In this document: one piece after another, positions 8,338-17,796 of the stretch
Position numbering within the stretch: position 1 is the first letter of the stretch
Layout: each line of letters opens with the position of its first letter
Assembly: GCA_022710935.1 (NCBI GenBank)
Contig: JAKLFY010000002.1
Span: forward strand, 62,001 to 126,000
Reading direction: 5' to 3'
DNA length: 64,000 nt
DNA from: Verrucomicrobiota bacterium
Lineage (GTDB): Bacteria; Verrucomicrobiota; Verrucomicrobiia; Limisphaerales; J093
Notes under the pieces: model-generated
What the model was told of the DNA's origin: nothing
Databases searched by the model: none
What the model saw: only the letters and a program-made list of their open reading frames with translations
Made by a program: the position numbers and the translations under genes

Positions 8338-10596
8338 ATGAGCTTGGCTGAGATGCTTCCTGGTGCCAAAGCGCGCACGCCCGGTCGGCGCCCATCCGCT
8401 CCCAGAGCCTCGTTTGTCTGGCAGGCGGCGCTCATCATCCTTCCCGTGGTGATCCTGACCGTGCTCGGCCTGCTCTCTCTCCGTCAAGACCGCCTGCTGG
8501 CCGAGCAGGCCGCCCGCGAGCGCGCAGGACGGCTCGCCCGGGAAGTCGCCGACCGGGTTTTCGGGATGCTCTTCGAGTCCGACCCGGCGCCGCCAACAAA
8601 CCGGACAACCGTCAGTCCCGGAATCGACCTCGACCGCCCGGTCTTCGAGATCACGCCGCAACTCGAACTCGCCTGGCCGCGGCCGATGGAATCGCCCCCG
8701 CGACCGCGACCGCTCGACCCCACCGAATTGTCGGAGCCCTCGCGCGCCGCCTGGGAATCCGCCCGACGCGCCACTCTCGATGGAGACGCCGCCGTCGTGT
8801 CGAGAAGCTGGGCGGATTTTCTCGCCTCCGAACCTCCGGCGGAGTTTGCGGCCTGTGCCCAGTTCGAGTGGGCGCAGACCGCGGTTCGTGCAGGGCAAAC
8901 AAATGAAGCCGCGGACCGCTTCGAGCAACTGGCCGCCGCATTCCCCGACGCCACGCTCGAAAGCGGTTTGCCAGTCGCGCCTTTGGCGGCATGGAAGGCG
9001 GCGGAGCTAAGGCTGGCCTTGGCGACGAACTCGACCGACCGGATCACCGCGGTGCTGCGCGCCTGCTCGAACCTGGTCTTCCAGCCCAGCGCGCTGACCC
9101 CGGACCTGCTCGACCGGCTCGAAGAACTCACCAGCCACCCGCGTGACCAGGGCCTTCTTCCCGCGCAGCGGGAGGACGGCGGTTCGGATCTGCGGGTGTG
9201 GCGAGGGCGCGCTTCGATTCTCGCCTGGCGGCAGCTCTGGGAAACCACGGAGATCTCGCGCGGGCTGTTCGGTGCTGCGCGATATGCTTGGCAAACGCGC
9301 GGCCTGATCCGTGCCACCGAAGCGGGCGGCATCGAGTTCTCGACTCGAACCGCCGCGCCGATCTGGGTGGACTTGCCGGTTCCCGAATCCTCGAGCACGC
9401 CCAACCCGGGCTGCGTGAGTTCCGTCTGGCTGCTCACGCGGTTCCCTCCCGACAGCCTCCGCTTTCACGGTTGGACCGAGTGCCAGGTGACGAATCTGCT
9501 GGCCCGCGCCCGGAGCCAACTGGCGGAATGGCCATCGTATTTCGGTCTGGTCGTCTCCATCGCCGGCCGCGCGCTGCCGGCGCCGTCGACCCTGCCGTTG
9601 CTGGCGGAGCGGGCCGCGGGTGGCCCGGTTGCACCCGGGCTCGAGGGGCCGGCGGTCAGCGCCGCCGTGTACCTCGCGGACGCCCCGGCTCTGTATGCCC
9701 ACCAGCGGCAGCGCACCTGGTGGTTCGTGGCGGTGGTGCTGGCCGCGGCGGCAACGGCGGGGATCGGCCTGCTCGCCGCCCATCGCGCCTTCCGACGCCA
9801 ACTCCGGCTCAGCGAGATGAAATCGAACTTCGTGTCGAGTGTGTCGCACGAACTGCGCGCGCCCATCGCCTCCGTGCGCCTCCTGGCCGAGAGCCTGGAT
9901 CGGGGCCGGATCACCGAGGAAACGAAGCGGCGCGAGTACTTTCGGCTGATTGGCCAGGAATGTCGGCGGCTGTCGGCTTTGGTCGAGAACGTGCTCGATT
10001 TTTCGCGCATCGATCAGGGGCGCAAACAATATGAGTTCGAGCCGACCGATCTGCCCGCTCTCGTCACCCAAACCGTCAAGCTGATGCAGCCGTATGCGGC
10101 GGAGCGCCAGGTCGCCCTGGAAGCGCTCCTCCCCGCCGCCCTCGGCGCGCAACCCACTCTCGACGGCAAAGCCATCCAGCAGGCGCTGGTCAACCTGATC
10201 GACAACGCCGTCAAGCACGCCCCCGCCGGCACCGTCGTCAGTGTCGCGCTCTCGTGTCCGGCGCCCCCCCAGCCAGGCCGCAACGCCACTCCCGATGCCC
10301 CGGCGGTCGCCTCACCGGCCGCGGATCCTGCGGCACGGTCCACGGACGACGGCTCGCGCCTCGCTCTCTCCGTGACCGACGAAGGCCCGGGCATTCCCGC
10401 CGCCGAACACGCGCGCATTTTCGAGCCGTTCTACCGCCGCGGATCCGAGCTGCGCCGCGAGACGAGCGGGGTGGGCATCGGGCTGACCATTGTGAAGCAC
10501 GTCGTCGACGCCCACGGCGGCGCGGTGCGTGTTGAAAGCGAGTTGGGCAAAGGCAGCCGCTTTGTGATCGAACTCCCCGTATGTCACGCATCCTGA
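8338..10596 (+). CDS. Membrane-bound sensor histidine kinase
   Basis: A 752-residue kinase. A first membrane helix lies near residues 27-48 (AALIILPVVILTVLGLLSL). It is followed by about 400 residues of extracytoplasmic sensor region without a recognised domain, apart from a TPR-like helical stretch near residues 180-215. The second helix lies near 460-482 (WWFVAVVLAAAATAGIGLLAA). The HisKA phospho-acceptor is His504 in SSVSHELRAPIASVRLL. The ATPase domain has the N box (NLIDNAVKHA), G1 (DEGPGIP), F (FEPFYRRG) and G2 (GVGIGLTIVKHVVDAHGG) motifs. The gene overlaps the response-regulator gene by 16 bases, so the pair is certainly coupled. The signal is unknown. Confidence 0.93.
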   Translation: MSLAEMLPGAKARTPGRRPSAPRASFVWQAALIILPVVILTVLGLLSLRQDRLLAEQAARERAGRLAREVADRVFGMLFESDPAPPTNRTTVSPGIDLDRPVFEITPQLELAWPRPMESPPRPRPLDPTELSEPSRAAWESARRATLDGDAAVVSRSWADFLASEPPAEFAACAQFEWAQTAVRAGQTNEAADRFEQLAAAFPDATLESGLPVAPLAAWKAAELRLALATNSTDRITAVLRACSNLVFQPSALTPDLLDRLEELTSHPRDQGLLPAQREDGGSDLRVWRGRASILAWRQLWETTEISRGLFGAARYAWQTRGLIRATEAGGIEFSTRTAAPIWVDLPVPESSSTPNPGCVSSVWLLTRFPPDSLRFHGWTECQVTNLLARARSQLAEWPSYFGLVVSIAGRALPAPSTLPLLAERAAGGPVAPGLEGPAVSAAVYLADAPALYAHQRQRTWWFVAVVLAAAATAGIGLLAAHRAFRRQLRLSEMKSNFVSSVSHELRAPIASVRLLAESLDRGRITEETKRREYFRLIGQECRRLSALVENVLDFSRIDQGRKQYEFEPTDLPALVTQTVKLMQPYAAERQVALEALLPAALGAQPTLDGKAIQQALVNLIDNAVKHAPAGTVVSVALSCPAPPQPGRNATPDAPAVASPAADPAARSTDDGSRLALSVTDEGPGIPAAEHARIFEPFYRRGSELRRETSGVGIGLTIVKHVVDAHGGAVRVESELGKGSRFVIELPVCHAS

Positions 10597-11270
10597 TTGT
10601 CGAAGACGAGCTGGCCATGCGCACCGCCTTGGCTGATGTGCTCGAAGACGAAGGCTATCGGGTCATCACCGCCGCGGACGGCGCGGCGGGCCTGGATCGG
10701 GCGATCAAGGAGAAGCCCGATCTCGTGCTCCTGGACATCATGATGCCCAAGCTCGACGGCTTCGCCGTGTGCGCCGAACTGCGCCGCCTCGGGCACACCG
10801 AGCCGATCCTCATGCTCACCGCGAAAGGACAGGTCGAGGACCGTGTCACCGGCCTCGATGTTGGCGCCGACGACTACCTGGTCAAGCCGTTCAGCACGGA
10901 TGAGCTCCTGGCCCGGGTCCGGGCCGCGCTGCGCCGCACGCAGCGTCAGGCCAAAACCGTGCGTGAACTGCAGCTCGGCCCGACGCGAATCGATCTCCTC
11001 CTCCAGCGCGCCTGGCGCGGCGCGGAAGAACTGCATCTCACCGCCAAAGAGTTCGCCATGCTCCGCCTGCTGGCCGAAGCCGAGGGCGAACCGATCACAC
11101 GCGAGCGCTTCCTCGATTTGGTCTGGGGCTACGGCGCCTTCCCCACCACGCGCACGGTGGACAACCACATCGCCAGCCTCCGCGCCAAGCTCGAGCCGGA
11201 CCCGGCCCAACCGCGCTGGATCAAGACCGTTCACGGCGTGGGCTATCGCCTCGAACTTGCAGAATGGTGA
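10581..11270 (+). CDS. OmpR/PhoB-type response regulator
   Basis: A 229-residue protein with a receiver domain (phospho-acceptor Asp52 in LVLLDIMMPKLDG; acidic patch VEDE; conserved Lys in LVKPFSTDELL) and a C-terminal winged helix (LTAKEFAMLRLLAE, TRTVDNHIASLRAKLEPDP, IKTVHGVGYRL). It should be phosphorylated by the overlapping histidine kinase and bind DNA. The ankyrin-repeat gene follows after 36 bases on the same strand and is a likely partner or target. Confidence 0.95.
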   Translation: MSRILIVEDELAMRTALADVLEDEGYRVITAADGAAGLDRAIKEKPDLVLLDIMMPKLDGFAVCAELRRLGHTEPILMLTAKGQVEDRVTGLDVGADDYLVKPFSTDELLARVRAALRRTQRQAKTVRELQLGPTRIDLLLQRAWRGAEELHLTAKEFAMLRLLAEAEGEPITRERFLDLVWGYGAFPTTRTVDNHIASLRAKLEPDPAQPRWIKTVHGVGYRLELAEW

Positions 11271-11306
11271 CAACTCGCCCCCTTGGCTCTTGATTAAAGT
11301 CGCCGC

Positions 11307-14300
11307 ATGAAGACCGTATTCTCACTCTCCCTTCTGTGTGTTTCGCGTGTTTCGTGGTTCCTCTCCCTGGTTCCGTGCCTCCTCTGCGCCCTGGCAGCCG
11401 ACCCTTTGACCGAGTCGTTCCAGAAGGGCCTGCTCGAAGAGGACGTGAACCGCGATCTCGAGGCCGCGGCCCAGGCCTACGAAAGCGCCGTCAAACAGTC
11501 GGATCTCCAGCGCCGCACCGCGGCCACAGCCCTGTTCCGTCTCGCCGAAGTCTACCACAAGCTCGGACGCACCAACGAGGCCGCCGCCCAGTACGAACGC
11601 GTGCTCATGGACTTCGCCGACCAGACCAATCTCGTGTCGCTGGCCCGACAGAACCTGATCGCCTCGGGCTCGGGTTTCGCTGCCGCAGGCAGGGTCCCGG
11701 ATTTCCAGCGGGCGGCGCTCGATCGCGAGGTGGCCCTGCAGACAGCCGAACTCACGCGCCTGACGGCTCTACGAAACCAGTTGGCCAGTCTCCCGCCCGG
11801 CGAACTGGCACCGGCTCTGTCGGTTGCCACACCGGATACCCAACTGGCCGGCTTGCTCGAGCGGCGCGCCAAGGAACAACAACAGCTCGCAGTCTTGCGG
11901 ACGCGGTATGCCGAGGATCACCCGACGATGAAGGAGACCCAGCTTCTCCTCAGCCGGCTCGAGGAACAGATCGGTGAACGCGCCAACGCGGTCTTGACCG
12001 GGTTGCAGGCCAAAGCCGAGGCGCTCAAGGCCAGCGTCGATCTCATCCTCAAGACCCAGCAAGCGCGCCTGCAAGCGATCGAGACCGAAGCCGCCCTGGC
12101 CTCCGCCGCCACGCCCACGGGCGGCGTGCTGACCTCCGCGGCCCAACGCCAAAGAGAACTCCTCGAACAGGAGCTGGCCCTGGTCGACGAGCAGTTGAAG
12201 CACAAGAAGCTCCTGTTCGACAGCGGTCGTGCCCCGAAGGATGATCTCCTCGCCCTGCAACGCGAGGCATTGTCTCTCAAACGGCAAATGGCCGCGATCG
12301 AGTCTCAAGGCCGTCTTTTGGACATCGTCCTGCCCGCGTCTGAGTCGACCGCCGCTCCGGCACCCGCGGTCTCGACCAGCTTCGCTCCAACCATCGATCC
12401 GGCCGATGCCGAATCGCTGCGCGAGGAAATCAAGCTGGTCGAAGAGGAGCTGCAGGTGGTGCGCAAGAAGCTCGAGAACGGCAAGGCCGACGAGGCCGAG
12501 GTGCGCCGCGTGCGGCGCGAGTCGTTGCGACTTCAGCGCAAGCTGCCCGAAAACGCCCTCATCGACCGCCAGATCGCCTTGCTCCAGGAAGAGCTGAAGC
12601 TCGCCGAGGACAGCCTGACCGAGGTCCGCAAGAAGATCCAGGTAGGGGTGGCGCCGCCGCTCGATGAGATCGCCGTGCGCCGCGAGCTGCTCGGGGTGCA
12701 GAGGGAGGTGGCAGCGGCGGAACGGGCCGCGACCGCGCTCCGCCAGTCCGACTCGTCCGAGCGCCCGGCCGCTCGAAACGGAGCGGGCGCCGCCCCGGCC
12801 ACCAACGAAGAAGCCGCCGAAATCCAGCGCATCCAGGCAATCATCAAGAACAGCCCGGACCTGGTGAATGCCCGAAACGCGACCCCGGTCGGCGGCACCC
12901 CGCTCCACAGCGCCGCGGCCAACGGGTATCTGGCCGTTGCCGAGTTCCTGCTCGCAAACCGCGCCGAGGTGAAGGCCACCGACAACGAAGGCGACACGCC
13001 GCTCCACACCGCCGCCGCCGCCGGCCACAAGCGGTTTTGCGAACTCCTCCTCGCCAAGGGCGCCGAGGTCAATGCGCCCAACAAGAACAGCTACACAGCC
13101 CTGCACCACGCCGTGCTGGGCGGCTACCGGGCCGTGGCCGAAACCCTCATCGCGGCTGGGGCGGACGTGAATGCCAAGGGCTACGTCCCACCAATCGAGC
13201 GTCAGCCTCAGCCAAGTCAGTCCAACTGGAGCGAGATGGAGAGCACGCCCCTCCACTTGGCGGCCGACAAAGGCTATCCCTCGGTGGCGGAATTGCTCGC
13301 GCAGCATGACGCCGATCTCAATGCCCGGGATCGCGGCGGGCGGACCCCGCTGGTCCGTGCCATCCTCAGGAGGCAGCCAGCGGTCGCCCGGCTGCTCCTC
13401 GAAAGAAAGGCGGATCCGAACGTCCTGGATGAGGAGGGGAGTTCAGCGCTCGTCCAAGCCCTTCTCCAGAAACAGGAGTCCCTTGTCGAGTTGCTCCTCG
13501 ACCACCAGGCAAACGTCGATGCCCGCGTGCGCGCGCCGGACCCGGAGGGGGATTGGACGGTGCTGTTTCGGGCCGTGTGGGACGGGGAAGTGGCCTTGGC
13601 CCGCCGGTTGCTCGACGCCGGGGCTGAGGTCAATGCCCGAGCGACCAGCGGCATCACTCCCGTGCATTGGGCGGTGATCCAGAATCGGCCTGCCATGCTC
13701 GAACTGCTGCTCGAACGCAAAGCGGGCGTGAACGCGCGCGACAGCGGGGACAACACCCCCCTGCATTATGCCCTGAGCAATGGCCAACCCAATGCCGAGA
13801 TGATCGAGGCCCTGTTGACCGCCGGCGCAGACCCGAACGCGCTGGGTTGGGGCGGCACTTGGCCCCCGCTCGCTTATCTTGCCGGATACGATCCAAAGAA
13901 CGGTCCGGCCGCCCTCGCCGGGATCCTCCTCGAACATGGTGCGGATGTGAACGGATCCTGCACCAACGGCTGGACGGCGCTTCACCGGGCGGCCCAGTCC
14001 AACCGACCGGATCTCGCCGAGTTGTTCGTGGCCAACAAGGCGAAGGTCGATGCCCGCGGATCACGACCGTCGCAGGAGCCGAAGCTCGGCGAGCGCGAAG
14101 CCCAACCGCTTGCCCGTCCCAGTTCGACTGTCGGAACGCGCGCCGTTCCAACCCGAGCCATCCGCACGGCCCAACCCGGTGCGCCCATGCTCCCGACGTT
14201 CCAGATGCAGCTCAGCATGGGTGACAACACCCTGTCGGCCGACAACGACGTGACCCCCCTCCATGTGGCCGTGGCCAACCAGAACGTCGCGCTCGCCCGG

Positions 14301-15335
14301 TTCCTGCTCGAACATGGCGCCGACGTGAATGCGCGCGACGCCGAGGGACGCACGCCGCTCCACTTCGCCGTGAACCGCCGCGACCTCGACCTGATGGGGC
14401 TTCTCCTCGAAAAGAAAGCCGATCCGAATGCGAAAGACAGAGCCGGCCAGACGCCGCTGGCCATGGCCAACACCATTCGGGACCTGAACCAGCCCCATTT
14501 TTACACAGGCGCCTCGACACCCGACCGGGGCAACGTCATTATGGCCAAGCCCAACGAGGTCGTCGCCCTCCTGCGCGAGCGCGGCGCGAAAACGGTCCTG
14601 TCCGACCCGAACGCCATCACCGTCGTTCGCGGCTCGACTGGTTACTCCGCGAAGGTCCTGACACGCGGGAAACCGGACTGGAACCGGTTCAAGCTGCTCG
14701 AGTTGCTGGCGGTTCATTACGGGCTGCTCGCTCAGTCGGGAGTGCAACAGGCGGTTCCCGCACGGCCCCTGCCCCTGGGCGGACCGGGGATGAGGCGCCC
14801 CAGCGATCCGCTCGCCTTTCCCGACCTCGCGCGCATCCGCATCATGCGCCCGCTGCCCGAGGGGGCCGAGCAAGTCATGCCGGTCGACCTCAGCCCGGTC
14901 GTGAAGGGCGAGGATTGCGCGGCGGATGTTTGGCTGGAATGGGGTGATGTCGTCGAAATCCCCGAGGAGGACCATCCGCTGAGCCAGCAATGGACCCTTC
15001 CCGATGACCTGCGAGAGGCTTTGAAGAGATGCCTCGACCGCAAGGTGCGGATTCAGGTGAAAGGCGAAGAGAAGACGTTCGATCTCCAATTGTCTTCCAG
15101 CTTCGCAGCGTATCCGGCCCAACCCCAACGCCTGGGATGGGATCTGAAGACCACCCTGGATCGATCAGGCTTGCTCCGCACCTCGTCCGATCGTTCGCGC
15201 GTGGGCGTGATCCGCATCGATCCGGTCACCGGCGTCCGCCAGGAATGGCTGGTGGACTGCACGGCGGCCGACGACGGACCAGGCCTTTGGCTGCGCGACG
15301 GCGACCGGATTGAAGTCCCCGACAAGGCGGAGTGA
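11307..15335 (+). CDS. Exported coiled-coil/ankyrin-repeat protein with an SLBB-like C-terminal part
   Basis: A 1342-residue protein. Residues 1-31 are a signal peptide. Residues about 35-120 look like TPR helices (ALFRLAEVYHKLGRTNEAAAQYERVLMDF). Residues about 135-480 are charged coiled coil; the stretch LAVLRTRYAEDHPTMKETQ resembles Wzz/GumC-type chain-length proteins. From about 515 to 1060 there are roughly a dozen ankyrin repeats (for example TPLHTAAAAGHKRFCELLLA), interrupted by a linker near residues 915-965. The last 230 residues contain FPDLARIRIMRP, WLEWGDVVEIPEEDHP and LWLRDGDRIEVPDK, which resemble the SLBB/beta-grasp segments of polysaccharide-export proteins. It lies 36 bases after the response regulator. 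A scaffold or envelope role is inferred; the function is unknown. Confidence 0.8.
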   Translation: MKTVFSLSLLCVSRVSWFLSLVPCLLCALAADPLTESFQKGLLEEDVNRDLEAAAQAYESAVKQSDLQRRTAATALFRLAEVYHKLGRTNEAAAQYERVLMDFADQTNLVSLARQNLIASGSGFAAAGRVPDFQRAALDREVALQTAELTRLTALRNQLASLPPGELAPALSVATPDTQLAGLLERRAKEQQQLAVLRTRYAEDHPTMKETQLLLSRLEEQIGERANAVLTGLQAKAEALKASVDLILKTQQARLQAIETEAALASAATPTGGVLTSAAQRQRELLEQELALVDEQLKHKKLLFDSGRAPKDDLLALQREALSLKRQMAAIESQGRLLDIVLPASESTAAPAPAVSTSFAPTIDPADAESLREEIKLVEEELQVVRKKLENGKADEAEVRRVRRESLRLQRKLPENALIDRQIALLQEELKLAEDSLTEVRKKIQVGVAPPLDEIAVRRELLGVQREVAAAERAATALRQSDSSERPAARNGAGAAPATNEEAAEIQRIQAIIKNSPDLVNARNATPVGGTPLHSAAANGYLAVAEFLLANRAEVKATDNEGDTPLHTAAAAGHKRFCELLLAKGAEVNAPNKNSYTALHHAVLGGYRAVAETLIAAGADVNAKGYVPPIERQPQPSQSNWSEMESTPLHLAADKGYPSVAELLAQHDADLNARDRGGRTPLVRAILRRQPAVARLLLERKADPNVLDEEGSSALVQALLQKQESLVELLLDHQANVDARVRAPDPEGDWTVLFRAVWDGEVALARRLLDAGAEVNARATSGITPVHWAVIQNRPAMLELLLERKAGVNARDSGDNTPLHYALSNGQPNAEMIEALLTAGADPNALGWGGTWPPLAYLAGYDPKNGPAALAGILLEHGADVNGSCTNGWTALHRAAQSNRPDLAELFVANKAKVDARGSRPSQEPKLGEREAQPLARPSSTVGTRAVPTRAIRTAQPGAPMLPTFQMQLSMGDNTLSADNDVTPLHVAVANQNVALARFLLEHGADVNARDAEGRTPLHFAVNRRDLDLMGLLLEKKADPNAKDRAGQTPLAMANTIRDLNQPHFYTGASTPDRGNVIMAKPNEVVALLRERGAKTVLSDPNAITVVRGSTGYSAKVLTRGKPDWNRFKLLELLAVHYGLLAQSGVQQAVPARPLPLGGPGMRRPSDPLAFPDLARIRIMRPLPEGAEQVMPVDLSPVVKGEDCAADVWLEWGDVVEIPEEDHPLSQQWTLPDDLREALKRCLDRKVRIQVKGEEKTFDLQLSSSFAAYPAQPQRLGWDLKTTLDRSGLLRTSSDRSRVGVIRIDPVTGVRQEWLVDCTAADDGPGLWLRDGDRIEVPDKAE

Positions 15336-15637
15336 GCCCAGGCCCCCCCGCCAGCCGACGCTGACCGGTCAGATGACATCAAAAGTTGGTGAGAAATGCG
15401 GGCTAAAGAGCGCTCAGCCAAAAGCAACTCGTCAAGAGCCGCTCTCCGCTACCAGGATCGCACACACCCGGCCAGGCCCACGGTCGTTCCTTTCTGGAAC
15501 GAGCTTGGCAGTGCGCTGGGGTTGTGCGATGGGTACGTCAGATACGCACATCCGCCACGAACTGCTGACTCGCTTCGAGTTCAGCCAACGACCCGCGTGC
15601 AAGGAAGTTGGGGAAACAACCATCAACTCATGCCGTC
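15336..15637. other. Intergenic region before the SUMF1 pseudogene
   Basis: No supported gene. A 12-base perfect palindrome CTGACCGGTCAG lies at 15361-15372, shortly after the ankyrin gene. It has no loop or T-tract, so a binding site is as likely as a terminator. I see nothing else. Confidence 0.45.
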
Positions 15638-16561
15638 ATGAAGACACGATGTTCGAAAGAGGCTCGATTGCTCACAATTCTGTGCGGTGGCCTTGCTCTG
15701 TGGGCAATGGGGCCACCGGCTGGGGCGCAGGAAGCCCCGCTGCTGGAGATCGCCCTGCACCCTGGAATCCGGGTGACTGGTGAAGTCGGGTCGACGTACG
15801 CGATCGAGAGCAAGGCGGAGGTGGAGGACGATTTCTGGCTGACGCGGGTGACGTTGACGAGAGGTTTCTGAATGGGGAAGCACGAGGTGACGGTGGGCGA
15901 GTACCTGGCAGTGATGGAACAGAACCCGTGCGTCGACCCGGGCGATCCGGGCGAACTGGACCGGCCGGTGTTCTGTGTAGGCTGGCATGACGCGGTCGCG
16001 TACTGCCAGAGGCTGACGGAGCAAGAGCGGGCGGCGGGGCGGATCGGGACCAATGCGGTATATCGGCTGCCGACGGAGGCGGAGTGGGAGTATGCGTGTC
16101 GGGCGGGGACGACGACGCGGTATTCGTTTGGGGATACGCTGGAGTGCTCTGACGAATGTGATTACTGTGCTTTGTTCGATTCGTACATGCGGTGGTGCGG
16201 GAACGAAGGGCCTGGCGGAGTAGGGCAGAAGTTGCCGAATCCGTGGGGATTGTACGACATGCTCGGGAATGTATGGGAATGGTGCCAGGACTGGATGGAC
16301 TCCTATTCCGGTGGAGCGGTCGTTGACCCCCAGGGGCCGACCGAAGGCTCGGACCGTGTGTTCCGCGGCGGTGCCTGCTGGACCGGCTGGCACGGCCTCG
16401 CCTGGAACTGCCGGTCAGTGCCTGCGGAGGGGCAGCGGGGCGGGGGCCAGCGAAAAGAAGGAAAACCCTGCGCAGCAGCGCCAATTGGCGAGGCGTCGGG
16501 CGTCGGTGATGTTGGCGGCTGCCCGGCACAAGCGAGTTGTTCATGCGCCGCCCCGGTCTGA
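15638..16561 (+). pseudogene. Broken secreted formylglycine-generating-enzyme-like (SUMF1) gene
   Basis: An ATG at 15638 opens a signal peptide and a short beta-rich domain (IALHPGIRVTGEVGSTYAIES). The frame then jumps to the SUMF1 core. An in-frame TGA at 15869-15871 interrupts TRGF*MGKHEV, exactly where the family has Trp or Phe before MGK. The SUMF1 core follows (VTVGEYLAVM, YRLPTEAEWEYACRAGTTTRYSFGD, NPWGLYDMLGNVWEWCQDWMDSY, RVFRGGACW). The usual lead-in with IPPGTFxMGS is missing between AEVEDD and TRVTLTRGF, which suggests an internal deletion. After WNCRS the normal GFRVV ending is replaced by unrelated Gly/Arg-rich residues, which suggests a frameshift or replacement. The homologous core is probably lost near 16440; the frame runs on to 16561. 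Confidence 0.8.
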
Positions 16562-16578
16562 GGCGAAGCCTCGCTAAT
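16540..16578. repeat. Dispersed repeat carrying a minus-strand stop codon, copy 1
   Basis: The stretch from CATGCGCC to CGCTAATG resembles 45148-45182 base for base in most positions, sharing GGTCTGAG, then C-G-AGC, then CGCTAA. It holds a small GAGGC-GAA-GCCTC hairpin. The TAG stop codon of the M28 peptidase gene (16574-16576) lies inside it, as the clpB stop lies inside the other copy. Confidence 0.55.
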
Positions 16579-17668
16579 GAGCCTGATCAAGCGTCAGGAT
16601 GGCCGCGAGTGTGGCTCGAACGGTCATGGCTGCGTTGGGGACATCGCAGCGTTCAGGCACATCGCCTGCGACGTGGTAATTGGGATCGCTGTAGGGCCAG
16701 GAGCCGATGTTGACGACCGCCGCCCCGAAGCCGGCCCGGACGAACGAACCGTCGTCGTCGCCGGGGCTCGGCCGCTTGACCGCGCGTTGCTCCAGACCGA
16801 GGGCAAAGCGCGCGTTGACGGCGCTCATCAATCCCGCCAAGCGTTCACCGGCCGGTTCCGTGTACGCCGTGATGTTGGCCTTCCTGCCAGCCGCAGTCTC
16901 CGCCGCCGACTTGGCTCCGATGCTGTCCAGATTGAAGACCGCGACAATGTGGTCTCTGCGTGCCTTGGCGTTTTGTGCGGCCGTCACACTGGTCCAGGGC
17001 GTGTGCTCTTCGTTGCAGAACAGAAAGCGGATCGTCCGCTCGGAGGGATGCTCGGCGAGCACGCACGCCAACTCCAGGACGCCGACCGTGCCGATCGCGT
17101 TGTCGTTCGCTCCGGGACTATCGACCCAGCTCTGCGAGTCCTTGTGCGCCAAGACAAGCACGATCTCGTTTGCCCGCGAACGGCCTTTGCGTTCGGCGTA
17201 GAGATTGTAGGCCGTGTACCACGGGTCTTCGGGCATCGGTTGCGAGTACTGGTGTTGCAGCGGCTTGGTTGTATCCCGGCGATAGGCCTGGACCGGCACC
17301 GCCTCGCGCTGGACGAGGTATCCCCATGACTCGAGTCGGCCAGCCAGGTAGTCGTCTGCCTCATGCAATGTGCTCTTGGTGTGGCCGGGCAGAGTGTAGT
17401 TGAGCTTGCGAAACGGCAGCGGATCCTTCGCCAGGTAGAACAACTGATCCGACATCCGCCGCGGGTTGATGGCATCAATCAGGCGCGCGATGTCCGCGCG
17501 ACTTTGCGCGCTTTCCCAGACCTTGATCCAGATCGGGTCCGGCTGGCCTTCCTCGGGGTCTGCGGGGGAAGCACGGCTCACGAGGGCCAGACATGTCAGC
17601 AGTAGAATGCTGACGGCGGCTTTCGTACAACGTCTGAGGACCGGTGCAGTGGGGGTTTGGCGTTTCAT
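16574..17668 (-). CDS. Secreted M28-family zinc aminopeptidase
   Basis: The ATG at 17668 gives a 364-residue protein with a signal peptide (AAVSILLLTCLALVSRASPA). The frame continues upstream as an overlap with the neighbouring gene but has no family match there. M28 metal-ligand motifs can be read in order: LAHKDSQSW (HxD), SPGANDNAIGTVGVLELA, FLFCNEEHTPWTS (catalytic Glu), FNLDSIGAKSA and PNYHVAGDVPE (last His). This family removes N-terminal residues from peptides in the periplasm or outside. It lies 128 bases after cstA on the same strand. cstA imports peptides or pyruvate in other bacteria, so joint peptide use is a reasonable inference. Confidence 0.88.
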   Translation of the reverse strand: MKRQTPTAPVLRRCTKAAVSILLLTCLALVSRASPADPEEGQPDPIWIKVWESAQSRADIARLIDAINPRRMSDQLFYLAKDPLPFRKLNYTLPGHTKSTLHEADDYLAGRLESWGYLVQREAVPVQAYRRDTTKPLQHQYSQPMPEDPWYTAYNLYAERKGRSRANEIVLVLAHKDSQSWVDSPGANDNAIGTVGVLELACVLAEHPSERTIRFLFCNEEHTPWTSVTAAQNAKARRDHIVAVFNLDSIGAKSAAETAAGRKANITAYTEPAGERLAGLMSAVNARFALGLEQRAVKRPSPGDDDGSFVRAGFGAAVVNIGSWPYSDPNYHVAGDVPERCDVPNAAMTVRATLAAILTLDQAH

Positions 17669-17796
17669 AGGCGGTGGCGCATTGTGCGAATGCGAATTTA
17701 CCACCTCCTCGGGCCGAATGCACGCCTCGACGATCCGCCCCTCGCTGCCAGTTGCAACGGCAAGCGAGCAACTGCCTCGGTTCACCCGCGCAGCTT

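Noticed and set aside
15361-15372. CTGACCGGTCAG palindrome as the terminator of the ankyrin gene
   Set aside because: A 12-base palindrome without loop and without T-tract is too weak to call.
15869-15871. UGA recoding (selenocysteine or Trp) in the SUMF1 gene
   Set aside because: No selenocysteine-type stem-loop is evident, and other genes in the window use TGA as a normal stop. The two further lesions favour a pseudogene.
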